Below are positions 8,769 to 16,846 of a stretch of 64,000 bases of DNA, piece by piece. This stretch comes from Mitsuokella multacida DSM 20544 (lineage in GTDB: Bacteria; Bacillota; Negativicutes; Selenomonadales; Selenomonadaceae), in assembly GCF_000155955.1 (NCBI RefSeq), contig NZ_GG697141.2:1396086-1460085 (forward strand), written 5' to 3'. The notes beneath the pieces were generated by a model. It saw only the letters and a list, made by a program, of their open reading frames with translations, did not search any database and was not told where the DNA came from. The stretch's first letter is position 1. Every line of letters begins with the position of its first letter. The position numbers were made by a program, and so were the translations under genes.

Positions 8769-9178
8769 TGAGACTACGGGACAGAAGGAGCTTCACGAAG
8801 CCGGAAGTCATGATCATCCCGATGATCGACATCATGTTCTTCCTGCTCGTCTTTTTCATGATCAGCACGCTCTACATGGTCAACCTCAAGACGGTTGACG
8901 TCAATGTGCCGAAGGCCGTGAGTGCTCAGACACAGATGAACGTGACCTACCTCGTCACGCTCAAGAAGGACGGCACGCTGTACCTCGAGGACCAGCCCAT
9001 CGAGGAGAAGGCCCTCATCAAGCAGGCGCAGCAGGAGAACCGCACGAGCAGCCACTTCGCCGTCGTCGTGCGCGCCGATGAGGGCATCGACTACGGCAAG
9101 GTCGTCGACCTGCTCGACCACTTCCGCAGCGCCGGCATCAGCCGGTTCGGGCTCGCAGCCGACGCGGGCGGGAAGTGA
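8768..9178 (+). CDS. exbD: ExbD/TolR family energy transduction protein
   Basis: This 136-residue protein has one N-terminal transmembrane helix (about 16-38). It contains the essential Asp of the family in IPMIDIMFFLLVFFM. The periplasmic domain follows, with LFLED-like (LYLEDQPI) and VVVRADEGIDYGKVVDLLD segments typical of ExbD. It works with ExbB as the proton-driven motor for TonB. The start overlaps the exbB stop, so the two are probably translationally coupled. Confidence 0.92.
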   Translation: MRLRDRRSFTKPEVMIIPMIDIMFFLLVFFMISTLYMVNLKTVDVNVPKAVSAQTQMNVTYLVTLKKDGTLYLEDQPIEEKALIKQAQQENRTSSHFAVVVRADEGIDYGKVVDLLDHFRSAGISRFGLAADAGGK

Positions 9179-9185
9179 GGCGCCG

Positions 9186-9926
9186 ATGGTTCGAGAAGAT
9201 AAAGAGAAGGCGGCCAGCTGGGGCATCTCCGCTATCGTCCACCTCCTCATCCTGCTGCTCGTCACCGCGACGGGCCTCTTCCAGGCCGTCTCATCAGAGA
9301 GCCATCCCGTCGACGTCGAGATCTACGACAATGTGACGGAGGATGAGCAGCCCACAGATGGCAGCGAGGCAGTCGAAGAGCAGACCGCTGCAGCTGAGGC
9401 AGCTGAGATGGGAGCACCGGCAATGGCCCCCATTGTCATCGACGAGAGCATCAAGGCCCCGGAGATCGAGAAGGAGACGAAGGCGGAGAAGCCGGAGAAG
9501 CCAGACAAGGAGAAGCCGGACAAGAATCCTTCGGCTGATGCGAAAGCGAATGCCAGCGATGCGAAGGGGACGAGCGGCGCCCCCGGCGGCAGGGACGGCG
9601 GTTTGGACAAGCCGCAGGGCGGCCCGGCCCGCGATCCGGCCCATGTCAAGCACGTCAAGGTGCGCGCGCAGCAGCTCAGCACCTCGCAGCCCGCGTATCC
9701 GATTGCTCTGCAGGCCCAAAAGGCCGTCGGCAGCGTCACGGTCAATTACATCATCAATGCGTCTGGCGGCGTCGAAAGCCCGCAGATCGAGGCGTCCTCG
9801 GGGTATCCTGAGATGGATGCCGCAGCGCTCGCGGCCATTGTGAACTTCACCTACAGACCCGCGCGCAACGACTACGATGAGCCCGTCAACACGCACGGAC
9901 GCTACACCTTCCGCTTCCATCCATGA
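9186..9926 (+). CDS. tonB: TonB energy transducer
   Basis: This 246-residue protein spans the periplasm and delivers energy from ExbB-ExbD to the outer-membrane receptor. It has one N-terminal helix (about 10-30) including a SxxxH-like SAIVH motif. A long Glu/Lys/Pro-rich stretch (about 90-125) follows, then a C-terminal TonB domain (about 160-246) with AYPIALQAQKAVGSVTV and FTYRPARND. ATG 9186 is chosen because GGGAAGTGAGG lies just upstream; an in-frame open extension further 5' reads through exbD and is not credible. It is the last gene of the iron operon. Confidence 0.9.
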   Translation: MVREDKEKAASWGISAIVHLLILLLVTATGLFQAVSSESHPVDVEIYDNVTEDEQPTDGSEAVEEQTAAAEAAEMGAPAMAPIVIDESIKAPEIEKETKAEKPEKPDKEKPDKNPSADAKANASDAKGTSGAPGGRDGGLDKPQGGPARDPAHVKHVKVRAQQLSTSQPAYPIALQAQKAVGSVTVNYIINASGGVESPQIEASSGYPEMDAAALAAIVNFTYRPARNDYDEPVNTHGRYTFRFHP

Positions 9927-9945
9927 TAGTATGATATCATGATGC

Positions 9946-9978
9946 AAAAAAACTGACCCATGCTGGGGTCAGTTTTTT
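9946..9978. terminator. Bidirectional terminator between tonB and nfo
   Basis: An A run, a stem CTGACCC / GGGTCAG and a T run lie between two convergent genes, so the hairpin can serve both strands. Confidence 0.85.
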
Positions 9979-9992
9979 CGTTTGTAGGAATA

Positions 9993-10838
9993 TTATTCCG
10001 CCGCTTCGCGCAGCATGGCAATCTCACGCGCGTAGCCGGCAGCGTCGTTCGGTGTTTCGAGGATGAAGGGCAGATCCTTGAGGGCCGGGTGGCGGATGAC
10101 GCGCACGAGCGCTTCAAGGCCAATCTCGCCCTCGCCAATGCGGGCGTGGCGGTCCTTGTGGCTGCCGCGCGCGTTCTGGCTGTCATTGAGATGGATGGCC
10201 TTGAGGCGCGAAAGGCCGATGACGCGGTCGAACTCCGTCAGCACCTCGTCGAGGTGCTCGCGGATGTCGTAGCCGCCGTCCCAGACGTGGCAGGTGTCGA
10301 GGCAGACGCCGAGCTTGTCACCCTGTTCGACGCGGTCGATGATGGCGCGCAGTTCCTCGAATGTGCGGCCGACCTCCGTGCCCTTGCCCGCCATCGTTTC
10401 CAAGAGGACTGTCGTCTGTTGGTCCGGCGTGAGGACATCGTTGAGTTGCTTGGCAATCAGAGCGATGCCCTGCTCGGCACCCTGGCCGACATGGCTGCCG
10501 GGGTGGAAGTTGTAGAGGTTGCCGGGCAGGTGCTCGAGCCGCTGCAGGTCGTCGGCCATCGCCTCGTGGGCAAAGCGGCGCAGGTTCTCCTTGGCCGCAC
10601 AGGCGTTCATCGTGTAGGGCGCATGCGCGACAAGCGTGCCGATATCGTGCTCGTCTTTGTAGTGCAGGAAGGCCTCGACATCCGCGAGGTCGAGCTCCTT
10701 CGCGCGGCCGCCGCGCGGATTGCGCGTGAAAAAGGCAAATGTGTCTGCATCGAGCTTGACCGCCTCATGACCCATGGCCAGGAATCCCTTGGACGAGGAG
10801 AGGTGGCAGCCGATGTGCAATCTATGTTCAATCGTCAT
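9993..10838 (-). CDS. nfo: Endonuclease IV (AP endonuclease)
   Basis: This 281-residue TIM-barrel enzyme nicks DNA 5' of abasic sites in base excision repair, using three metal ions. Motifs visible include [10 protein letters not shown] at the N-terminus, [54 protein letters not shown] (two adjoining motifs) and the final FILETPN. These supply the His, Asp and Glu metal ligands of the family. The ATG at 10838 has GGAG six bases upstream; a TTG four codons earlier is also in frame. Length matches the family. It stands alone, convergent with tonB. Confidence 0.96.
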   Translation of the reverse strand: MTIEHRLHIGCHLSSSKGFLAMGHEAVKLDADTFAFFTRNPRGGRAKELDLADVEAFLHYKDEHDIGTLVAHAPYTMNACAAKENLRRFAHEAMADDLQRLEHLPGNLYNFHPGSHVGQGAEQGIALIAKQLNDVLTPDQQTTVLLETMAGKGTEVGRTFEELRAIIDRVEQGDKLGVCLDTCHVWDGGYDIREHLDEVLTEFDRVIGLSRLKAIHLNDSQNARGSHKDRHARIGEGEIGLEALVRVIRHPALKDLPFILETPNDAAGYAREIAMLREAAE

Positions 10839-10890
10839 ATTGTACTCCAATCTTTATCAATAATATTTATTTGTTATAGTATAGCATATA

Positions 10891-10926
10891 AAAAAGACGT
10901 CCGCATGAAATCTTGCGGACGTCTCT
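10891..10926 (-). terminator. Terminator of the AraC regulator gene
   Basis: Stem GACGTCCGC with its complement, followed on the minus strand by a run of T residues. It sits between the end of the AraC gene and the start of nfo. Confidence 0.8.
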
Positions 10927-10939
10927 TTCTATTGCGTCT

Positions 10940-11791
10940 CTATTGCGCCCATGCCTTGCGATACTTGCCGGGTGGCATGCCGACGATGTTGCTGAAGACG
11001 GATTGGAAATAGTTGGAATTGTTGTAACCGCACTGCATGGCGATGTCTGTAATCGTCATGTTGGTCGTCAGCAGGAGGGTCTGTGCTTCCTCGATGCGCC
11101 GACGGATGATATACTGCATCGGGGAGGAGCCCGTGAGGTCCTTGAATGTGTGGGAAAGGTAGTAGAGGTTGATGTGCAAGGCCTCGGCTATGTCAGCGAG
11201 CTTGAGGTCCTCGAGGTAGTGCGCATCGATGTACTCCTTGATACGCGTTCCCATCGTGAAAGAGGGATTCTCTTCGTTGCCTGCATCTTCTTCGGCCAGT
11301 GCCGTGACGGAGATGACGAGAGCTTGTGCGAGCGCAGCGCCAATCTCGCAGCGCTCATCGTCCTCTCCCTTGAGTGCTGCTAAGAGCTTCACTTCTTTGA
11401 GTAGTTGGCGCAGGAAGATGTGACGCCCGTCTTTGCCGAGTGGCAGAACGAGCGGTGCCTCGCTCTTCGTGAGATGCCCGGGCGCCAGTCCGCAGAGGTG
11501 GAGTGCACCGATGTGTATGGTAAAGGCCGTGAAGGAACTGCTCGTCTTGAAATCGTGGAGCGTATCGCTGTTGACCAGGATGAGGTCATCGGTGTGCAGC
11601 TGCAGGCTGCCCTCTTTGAGGTGCATGCGGCAGTGCCCTTTCTCGATGAAGAGAATCTCGGCGATTTCATGGTGCGATTTGAGCGTGCCGAACGATGTTG
11701 CGCCGTTGAGATTCTCAATGGATTCCAGGTGGGGCCGTCTGCCCATCTCGAATCGCGATTGTTTCGGGCTGCCAAATGGTAGGATAGACAT
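10940..11791 (-). CDS. AraC family transcriptional regulator
   Basis: This 283-residue protein has an N-terminal cupin-like sensor domain (EILFIEKGHCRMHLKEGS region) and a C-terminal AraC double helix-turn-helix (about 185-283; LKLADIAEALHINLYYLSHTFK and ITDIAMQCGYNNSNYFQSVFS). The ATG at 11791 has AAAGGT upstream; an earlier in-frame codon at 11842 lacks a ribosome site. It is transcribed divergently from the organophosphate transporter and phosphoesterase genes, so regulation of that pair is the simplest inference. Its C-terminus resembles the AraC proteins at 34947 and 40736, suggesting lineage-specific expansion. Confidence 0.9.
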   Translation of the reverse strand: MSILPFGSPKQSRFEMGRRPHLESIENLNGATSFGTLKSHHEIAEILFIEKGHCRMHLKEGSLQLHTDDLILVNSDTLHDFKTSSSFTAFTIHIGALHLCGLAPGHLTKSEAPLVLPLGKDGRHIFLRQLLKEVKLLAALKGEDDERCEIGAALAQALVISVTALAEEDAGNEENPSFTMGTRIKEYIDAHYLEDLKLADIAEALHINLYYLSHTFKDLTGSSPMQYIIRRRIEEAQTLLLTTNMTITDIAMQCGYNNSNYFQSVFSNIVGMPPGKYRKAWAQ

Positions 11792-11953
11792 AGATTTCGA
11801 CCTTTCTGCGCCAGAATACGGATAAATGCGAATTAAAAACAAAAATTATAAGTTTTCGCACAATGCTGGCCAAGAAATCAGAGAACTTCATGCCAACATT
11901 TCGGTATAATGAATTCCAGAAAGATCAGTTGATGATGATTTGTTGGTTGTCTC

Positions 11954-11982
11954 TTGGATGACTCAACCTTCATATCTATTAT
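11954..11982 (+). promoter_or_regulatory. Candidate promoter of the organophosphate transporter
   Basis: TTGGAT at 11954-11959, 17-bp spacer, TATTAT at 11977-11982. It lies in the 289-bp divergent gap between the AraC gene and the transporter, about 100 bp before the start codon. Confidence 0.45.
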
Positions 11983-12080
11983 TATACTGATAAATCACAA
12001 AAAATCCAGTCTTTTCCGGAGAGTCTGGAAAAAAGGAATAATCAAAGTTGCTTTTTCGTAGGAAAGGTAAGGTGGAGAAA

Positions 12081-13427
12081 ATGCTGAAATGGTTCCTGAC
12101 TGGACCGGATAAGCCTCGCATCCAAGACAAGGCTGTGGTCAAGAAGATGTATCATACAGCACGTGTTCAGGCTGTCACGGCCATGATCCTCGGCTATGGC
12201 ATGTATTACGTCATGCGCATGACGCTCGGCGTCGCCAAGAAGCCGATGCTCCAGGACGGCTTCACGCCGACGGAACTCGGCATGATGGGCGCGGGCATGC
12301 TCGTCGCCATCGCCATCGGCAAATGCGCAAACGGCTTTATTGCCGACCACTGCAATATCAAGAAGATCGTACCACTCGGACTGCTCGGCGCGGCCATCGT
12401 CAATGCCATCCTCGGCATGAGCAATACGACCTGGGTCTTCATCGTGCTCTGGGCTGTCAACGGCGTGTTCCAGAGCATGGGCTCAGCACCGTGTATCGTC
12501 TCCCTGTCACAATGGTTCGCCAAGAGTCAGTTAGCTACTTATTACGGCGTTTTCAGTATCGCACATTACGTCGGTGAAGGTGCCACCTATCTCGGCACTT
12601 CGATGATCATCGTCGCTCTCGGCTGGCATGCCGCCTTCTTCGTACCGGGCGTTGCCTGCATCGTGCTCGCATTCATCATGTACCGCTTCATGCGCGACCG
12701 GCCAGAGACGTACGGCCTGCCGTCTGCCAATGAGTTTGAGGGCGAAGTCGCCCAGGAAAAGAAAGAGCAGCAGGTTTCCACGAAGGAAGCACAGCTCATG
12801 GTCATCAAGAATCCGTACGTATGGCTGCTCGCCGCTGCGGCAATCTGCCTCGGCATCTCCCGTTATTCCATCTCGAGCTGGGGCGTCATCTTCCTGCAGG
12901 AAGCGAAGGGCTTTGACCTCGTGACGGCCGGCAGTGTCATGTCGCTCTCTCCAATCCTCGGCGGTGTCGGTTCCTTCTTCTCCGGCATCATCTCCGATAA
13001 GATCTTCCATTCGCATCATTCGGTCACGACGATCGTCTTTGGCATCATCATGCTGATTGGCATTGCTGGTGTCTGCTATGTACCGGCTGGCGATCCGACG
13101 CTCGCAGCAGTCTGCGTCGCCGTCTTTGGCTTCGGCCTCGGCGTCATCCTCTGCTTCGTCGGCGGCCTGCTCGCTGTTGATCTCTGCCCGCGCAAGGCGA
13201 CTGGTGCGGCGATGGGTGTTATCGGCCTGCTCGCTTATGGCGGTGCAGCTCTGCAGGATATCGTCAACGGCCTGCTGATGGATTCCGCGAAGGTCGTCGT
13301 CGACGGTGTCACGACGTATCACTTCGAGACGATCACGAACTTCTGGATTGCATCTGTCGCAATCATGACACTGCTCATCGTGCCGACCCTCTGGGCAAAG
13401 AAGCACGAGGATGCAGAAGAGAAATAA
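12081..13427 (+). CDS. MFS organophosphate:phosphate antiporter (GlpT/UhpT/UhpC family)
   Basis: This 448-residue, 12-helix membrane protein belongs to the organophosphate antiporter branch of the MFS. Evidence: family-like openings (RVQAVTAMILGYGMYYVMRMTLGVAKKPM), the KCANGFIAD loop-2 motif, and length. Known members import glycerol-3-phosphate or hexose phosphates in exchange for phosphate; UhpC-type proteins act as sensors. The ATG at 12081 has AGGTGGAG upstream and is preferred to the in-frame start at 12048. The gene directly downstream encodes a predicted cytoplasmic phosphoesterase, so this protein may bring in its phosphorylated substrate. The exact substrate is unknown. Confidence 0.85.
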   Translation: MLKWFLTGPDKPRIQDKAVVKKMYHTARVQAVTAMILGYGMYYVMRMTLGVAKKPMLQDGFTPTELGMMGAGMLVAIAIGKCANGFIADHCNIKKIVPLGLLGAAIVNAILGMSNTTWVFIVLWAVNGVFQSMGSAPCIVSLSQWFAKSQLATYYGVFSIAHYVGEGATYLGTSMIIVALGWHAAFFVPGVACIVLAFIMYRFMRDRPETYGLPSANEFEGEVAQEKKEQQVSTKEAQLMVIKNPYVWLLAAAAICLGISRYSISSWGVIFLQEAKGFDLVTAGSVMSLSPILGGVGSFFSGIISDKIFHSHHSVTTIVFGIIMLIGIAGVCYVPAGDPTLAAVCVAVFGFGLGVILCFVGGLLAVDLCPRKATGAAMGVIGLLAYGGAALQDIVNGLLMDSAKVVVDGVTTYHFETITNFWIASVAIMTLLIVPTLWAKKHEDAEEK

Positions 13428-13441
13428 AAGAAAAATTTGCA

Positions 13442-13482
13442 GAATCATTCTTTCCCCATTATGATGGGGGAAGAATGATTTC
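13442..13482 (+). terminator. Hairpin after the organophosphate transporter
   Basis: Long inverted repeat AATCATTCTTTCCCC with GGGGGAAGAATGATT. The following T tail is weak, so partial read-through into the phosphoesterase gene is possible. Confidence 0.55.
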
Positions 13483-13575
13483 CTGATGTGTAGAAATGAC
13501 CTCAGTTCCTAGGTGTACCGTTTTCTGGCTGCAGCTGAAGCGAGGACCATGGCAGGTTTCGGAGGACGATAATAT

Positions 13576-16485
13576 ATGGCAAAGAACATCATCAACGGGC
13601 CCTATCTCCTGGACCCGCGCGCTACGCAGATTACAGTGGCTTGGGAAGCCATCGTGCCGCAGGCTTTCAAGGTGACGGCACGGGCGGCTGACGGGACGGA
13701 GTATCCGGGGGCCGTCGCTTATCAGCGAGAAGAGAAGTGTCAGGAGTATCCGCAGGGCGCCTGTGTCTACACGGCTGTCATCGAGGGGCTGGAACCTGCG
13801 ACCGAATACGCTTATACGATTACAGGCGATGGTGAAGTCGCGGCAGCATCCTTCACGACACTGCCGGAAGCTCCTGGGCACCTCCATCTGCTGACGCTCT
13901 CGGACTCGCATCTCTTTCACAACAGTGCGTTCTTCAAGAAGGTCGTAGCGCAGGAGGCCCCGGAATTCATCTTGCATGGCGGCGATATTTCCTTTGGCAC
14001 AGGTTATCAGCATGACCAATACCAGGACAACTGGTTCCACAAGATACCAGAACTCCTTGCGCGCGTGCCGGCTTATTACATCCACGGCAACCACGACGAT
14101 GGTTCCTTTTACGATGCGTTCTTCACGGCGACGCAGGGGCGCACCGTCCATACGCCTGACGGCGGCAATACCTTCTCGTTTGATTACGGCCCAGCACATT
14201 TCACGCTGATCGACAGCAACCCCTGGGGGCTGTTTGAGATGAATGCCGTCAACTCGGAGATGCCGCTCGACCGGGAGACGCGCAAGCGTATCGATGATAC
14301 GCTCAAGTGGATTGAGGAAGATTTGACGAGTCCTGCTGCTAAGAAGGCGAAGTGGCGCATCCTCATGATGCATCATCCGTATACAGACCCGTTCAACAAC
14401 CGCTACATCGTGCCGATTGCCGAGCGGTGCAAGGCACAGCTCGTCCTCGGCGGCCATCTGCACTACTACATCAAGTCGGTGTCGGTCGACCCGAAGGTCG
14501 GCGCCCGCACCGTCTACATCTGCGAGGGCAGTGCGCAGGACCCCGAAGCGGAGTACACGCCGGCCAGAGAGGAAAAGCGCCTGTTCAGCGAATTCCCCGA
14601 AGTCACGGCGAAGGGCCGCAGCAATTACGGCATCCTAGACGTGACGGAGAAGGCCATCGATTACCGGCTCTATGGCTTCCGACAGGATGGCAGCCCCGAG
14701 CTCGTCGATACAATCCATCTGACGCATGATGAGCCTGAAATCACGTTCACGGATATCGAACTGCGCCGCTTGGACAACAACGGCAATGTCGAGGTCCGGG
14801 CGCTGGCCGAGAACCGGGGGACGTCCATGGCCGAAGCCGTCATCCACTTGCTCGACAACAAGTGCGAACACGCTATCAATCTCTTCGGCAATGAAGAGAA
14901 CAGCCAGGTCGCCGTGCTCGAACCGGGGGAGAAGCGCAAGCTCACGGCCGTCTATCAGGCTGTGCAGCCCGGTGAGCACACGCTGCGCGTCGGCGAAGCG
15001 GAGCTGAAGCTTGTCGTCTTTGAGCCGACACAGCTTTCCTTTGCGCACATGCGCGTGCGCGCCGGACAGGGCGAGGAGGCTGACTGCATGATCGCGGGCA
15101 TCGAGGCGACGAACAATCTCGATCACGAGATCTTCATCTCAGTCCCGCTTTACATCAACCAGCGCATCGCCGAGACGAAGAGCCTGTTCTTCCGCGGCCA
15201 CGAGAAGCGCTACATCGAATTCCACTACAAGTTCCAGCAGGGCGGCGAATATCAGGTCAACATCGCCGACCAGCTGCCGAAAGAAGTCTCGATTGAAGGC
15301 GGCATTCGCATCATCCCGCGCATCCTCGATAAGTCGGGACACGGCCATACGGCACTGCTGCACGGCTCACCGAAAGTCCGCGAAGTTGACGGCCGTATGG
15401 AGGTCGCACTTGAGCAGTACGGGGACTACATCGAGATTCCTGCGAGCCGCGATCTTCGCGCGCCGCAGGGCTTCACCGGTATGGTCTGGGCGGAAATCGA
15501 CCGTCTGGCACGGCCGAGCGAGATGGGACATAATCCGCTGATGGTCCGCGGCAAGTCCGTGGGCTGGGGCGCGACGTACTGCCTGCGCATGGTCGTAGAG
15601 CGTGCTGGCGGACTCAAGTGGGGCATCTGCCATGACATCACGGAGTATTCGTGGCAGGGCGGCGAGGCGAAAATCGGCGACTGGGCGCAGTACACGATGA
15701 CCTTTGACAAGCAGAGGGGCGGCGATTCGTACTGCGACGGCAAGCAGCTCGCTCATGTAGCGGGCATCTCCGATGACAGCGAGATCCGCCAGTGGGACGA
15801 TCAGCCGATCTTTGTCGGTTATTCCTACATCGGCCATGTCATCCCCGAGATCGGCCGCCCGAAGTACTTCACGCATCTGCCCGGCCGCATCGGCCAGGTC
15901 CGCTTTTATAAGAAGGGCCTGACGGCAGAAGAGAATGAAGCGATATACCGCAACCCCGAGGCAAAGGGCCCGGAGGATGAGGCACTAGCAGTCTGGCTTG
16001 ACTTTCGCAACATCCTCAAGGTCGGCACGCACACGACAGAGTGGCGCCATCCGGCCATCTACGACCCAGCATTCAAGACGCAGAAGAAGTACTGGCATTT
16101 CAAGCAGCTCAAGGCCAAGACGCACCTGCCTCTGCAGGCCAGCCTGCGGGCTACCGTGGAGGTATCGGATGACATGGCCACGGTCAAGGGCAGCCGCCAG
16201 ATCGTCCTGAAGGACGGCACGAATTATGTGGATATCTCGAATCTGCCAGAGGCGCAGTACCTGCGCATCGTGACGGACTTTGCGGCGGAAGTCGGCCCGG
16301 ACGGCACGTTTGTGCCGGAACTCCTCTCGTATCAGGTCGTGGCGGAGAATGAGCGCGACTTCACCGACATGTTCTGGTCGACGCGCCCAGACTGGGAGCG
16401 CGGCTGCTTCACCGGCGCCGTCGGTTTCCCACCAGTCGACCGTCTGCGCGACTACCCCGAATACACCGATGTCATCCACGGATGA
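13576..16485 (+). CDS. Large calcineurin-like metallophosphoesterase with LamG-like region
   Basis: This 969-residue protein has no signal peptide or membrane segment. Residues 1-100 resemble the N-terminal beta-sandwich of purple acid phosphatases. A calcineurin-like phosphoesterase domain follows with all metal-binding motifs: D110-S-H112, GGD at 135-137, GNHD at 171-174, MMHH ending at 267 and GGHLH at 292-296. After two beta-rich middle segments (about 380-580), residues about 580-800 look like a concanavalin/LamG fold (SGHGHTALLHG, GQVRFYKKGLTAEE). A last beta-rich segment follows. The start has GGAGGAC upstream. It follows an organophosphate transporter, so a phosphomonoester or diester substrate is plausible. 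The precise activity is unknown. Confidence 0.8.
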   Translation: MAKNIINGPYLLDPRATQITVAWEAIVPQAFKVTARAADGTEYPGAVAYQREEKCQEYPQGACVYTAVIEGLEPATEYAYTITGDGEVAAASFTTLPEAPGHLHLLTLSDSHLFHNSAFFKKVVAQEAPEFILHGGDISFGTGYQHDQYQDNWFHKIPELLARVPAYYIHGNHDDGSFYDAFFTATQGRTVHTPDGGNTFSFDYGPAHFTLIDSNPWGLFEMNAVNSEMPLDRETRKRIDDTLKWIEEDLTSPAAKKAKWRILMMHHPYTDPFNNRYIVPIAERCKAQLVLGGHLHYYIKSVSVDPKVGARTVYICEGSAQDPEAEYTPAREEKRLFSEFPEVTAKGRSNYGILDVTEKAIDYRLYGFRQDGSPELVDTIHLTHDEPEITFTDIELRRLDNNGNVEVRALAENRGTSMAEAVIHLLDNKCEHAINLFGNEENSQVAVLEPGEKRKLTAVYQAVQPGEHTLRVGEAELKLVVFEPTQLSFAHMRVRAGQGEEADCMIAGIEATNNLDHEIFISVPLYINQRIAETKSLFFRGHEKRYIEFHYKFQQGGEYQVNIADQLPKEVSIEGGIRIIPRILDKSGHGHTALLHGSPKVREVDGRMEVALEQYGDYIEIPASRDLRAPQGFTGMVWAEIDRLARPSEMGHNPLMVRGKSVGWGATYCLRMVVERAGGLKWGICHDITEYSWQGGEAKIGDWAQYTMTFDKQRGGDSYCDGKQLAHVAGISDDSEIRQWDDQPIFVGYSYIGHVIPEIGRPKYFTHLPGRIGQVRFYKKGLTAEENEAIYRNPEAKGPEDEALAVWLDFRNILKVGTHTTEWRHPAIYDPAFKTQKKYWHFKQLKAKTHLPLQASLRATVEVSDDMATVKGSRQIVLKDGTNYVDISNLPEAQYLRIVTDFAAEVGPDGTFVPELLSYQVVAENERDFTDMFWSTRPDWERGCFTGAVGFPPVDRLRDYPEYTDVIHG

Positions 16486-16498
16486 CAACCTTCTCCTA

Positions 16499-16540
16499 CG
16501 AGGACAGGATCTTGATAGATTCCTGCCCTCGTTTTTTGTT
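16499..16540 (+). terminator. Terminator of the phosphoesterase gene
   Basis: Stem CGAGGACAGGATC with GATTCCTGCCCTCG followed by TTTTTTG. Confidence 0.85.
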
Positions 16541-16598
16541 GATAGAAAAGATTTGAGGTGGGAATCATTCCGGTTGTTTACTGGATTGTATCTTTGGT

Positions 16599-16772
16599 GC
16601 GGGGACCTGTTTCGCCTGGAGGCGTGGAGTGACTGCCCGCAGGGCTGCGCCCCGACGAGGAGTGGCTTTGCTGGCGATGACGGAACGCCGCGGCAGGCGG
16701 CGAAGCTGCATTGATGCTCATTACATCATGGGGTGCATTCAACGGAACGCCGAAGCCGAAATAGGTCCCCAC
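16599..16772. repeat. Dispersed repeat with terminal inverted repeats (MITE-like), copy 1
   Basis: The left end reads GCGGGGACCTGTTTCGCC (16599-16616). The right end, on the minus strand, reads GTGGGGACCTATTTCGGC (16772-16755), so 15 of 18 positions match as terminal inverted repeats. Read on the minus strand, the interior resembles the DNA at 63838-64000: shared blocks include TATTTCGGCTTCGGCG, ACCCCAT, CTTCGCCGCCTGCC, CGGCGTTC and CCCTGCGGGCA. It lies between a terminator of the plus-strand phosphoesterase and the terminator of the minus-strand aldehyde dehydrogenase, a region with no credible gene. No transposase is encoded. Confidence 0.65.
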
Positions 16773-16797
16773 GCCTGACACTCGATGTGCGCAAATA

Positions 16798-16837
16798 AAG
16801 AAGGCGCCTGCATGCAACTCCATGCAGGCGCCTTCTT
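16798..16837. terminator. Terminator of the aldehyde dehydrogenase gene
   Basis: A 17-bp perfect stem (AAGAAGGCGCCTGCATG and complement) with a 6-base loop just downstream of the minus-strand dehydrogenase. The T tail is short on both strands. Confidence 0.75.
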
Positions 16838-16846
16838 GGCGATAGT

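Noticed and set aside
8127-9178. TolQ-TolR instead of ExbB-ExbD
   Set aside because: No tolA, tolB or pal follows; the pair is embedded in an iron-uptake operon and is followed by tonB.
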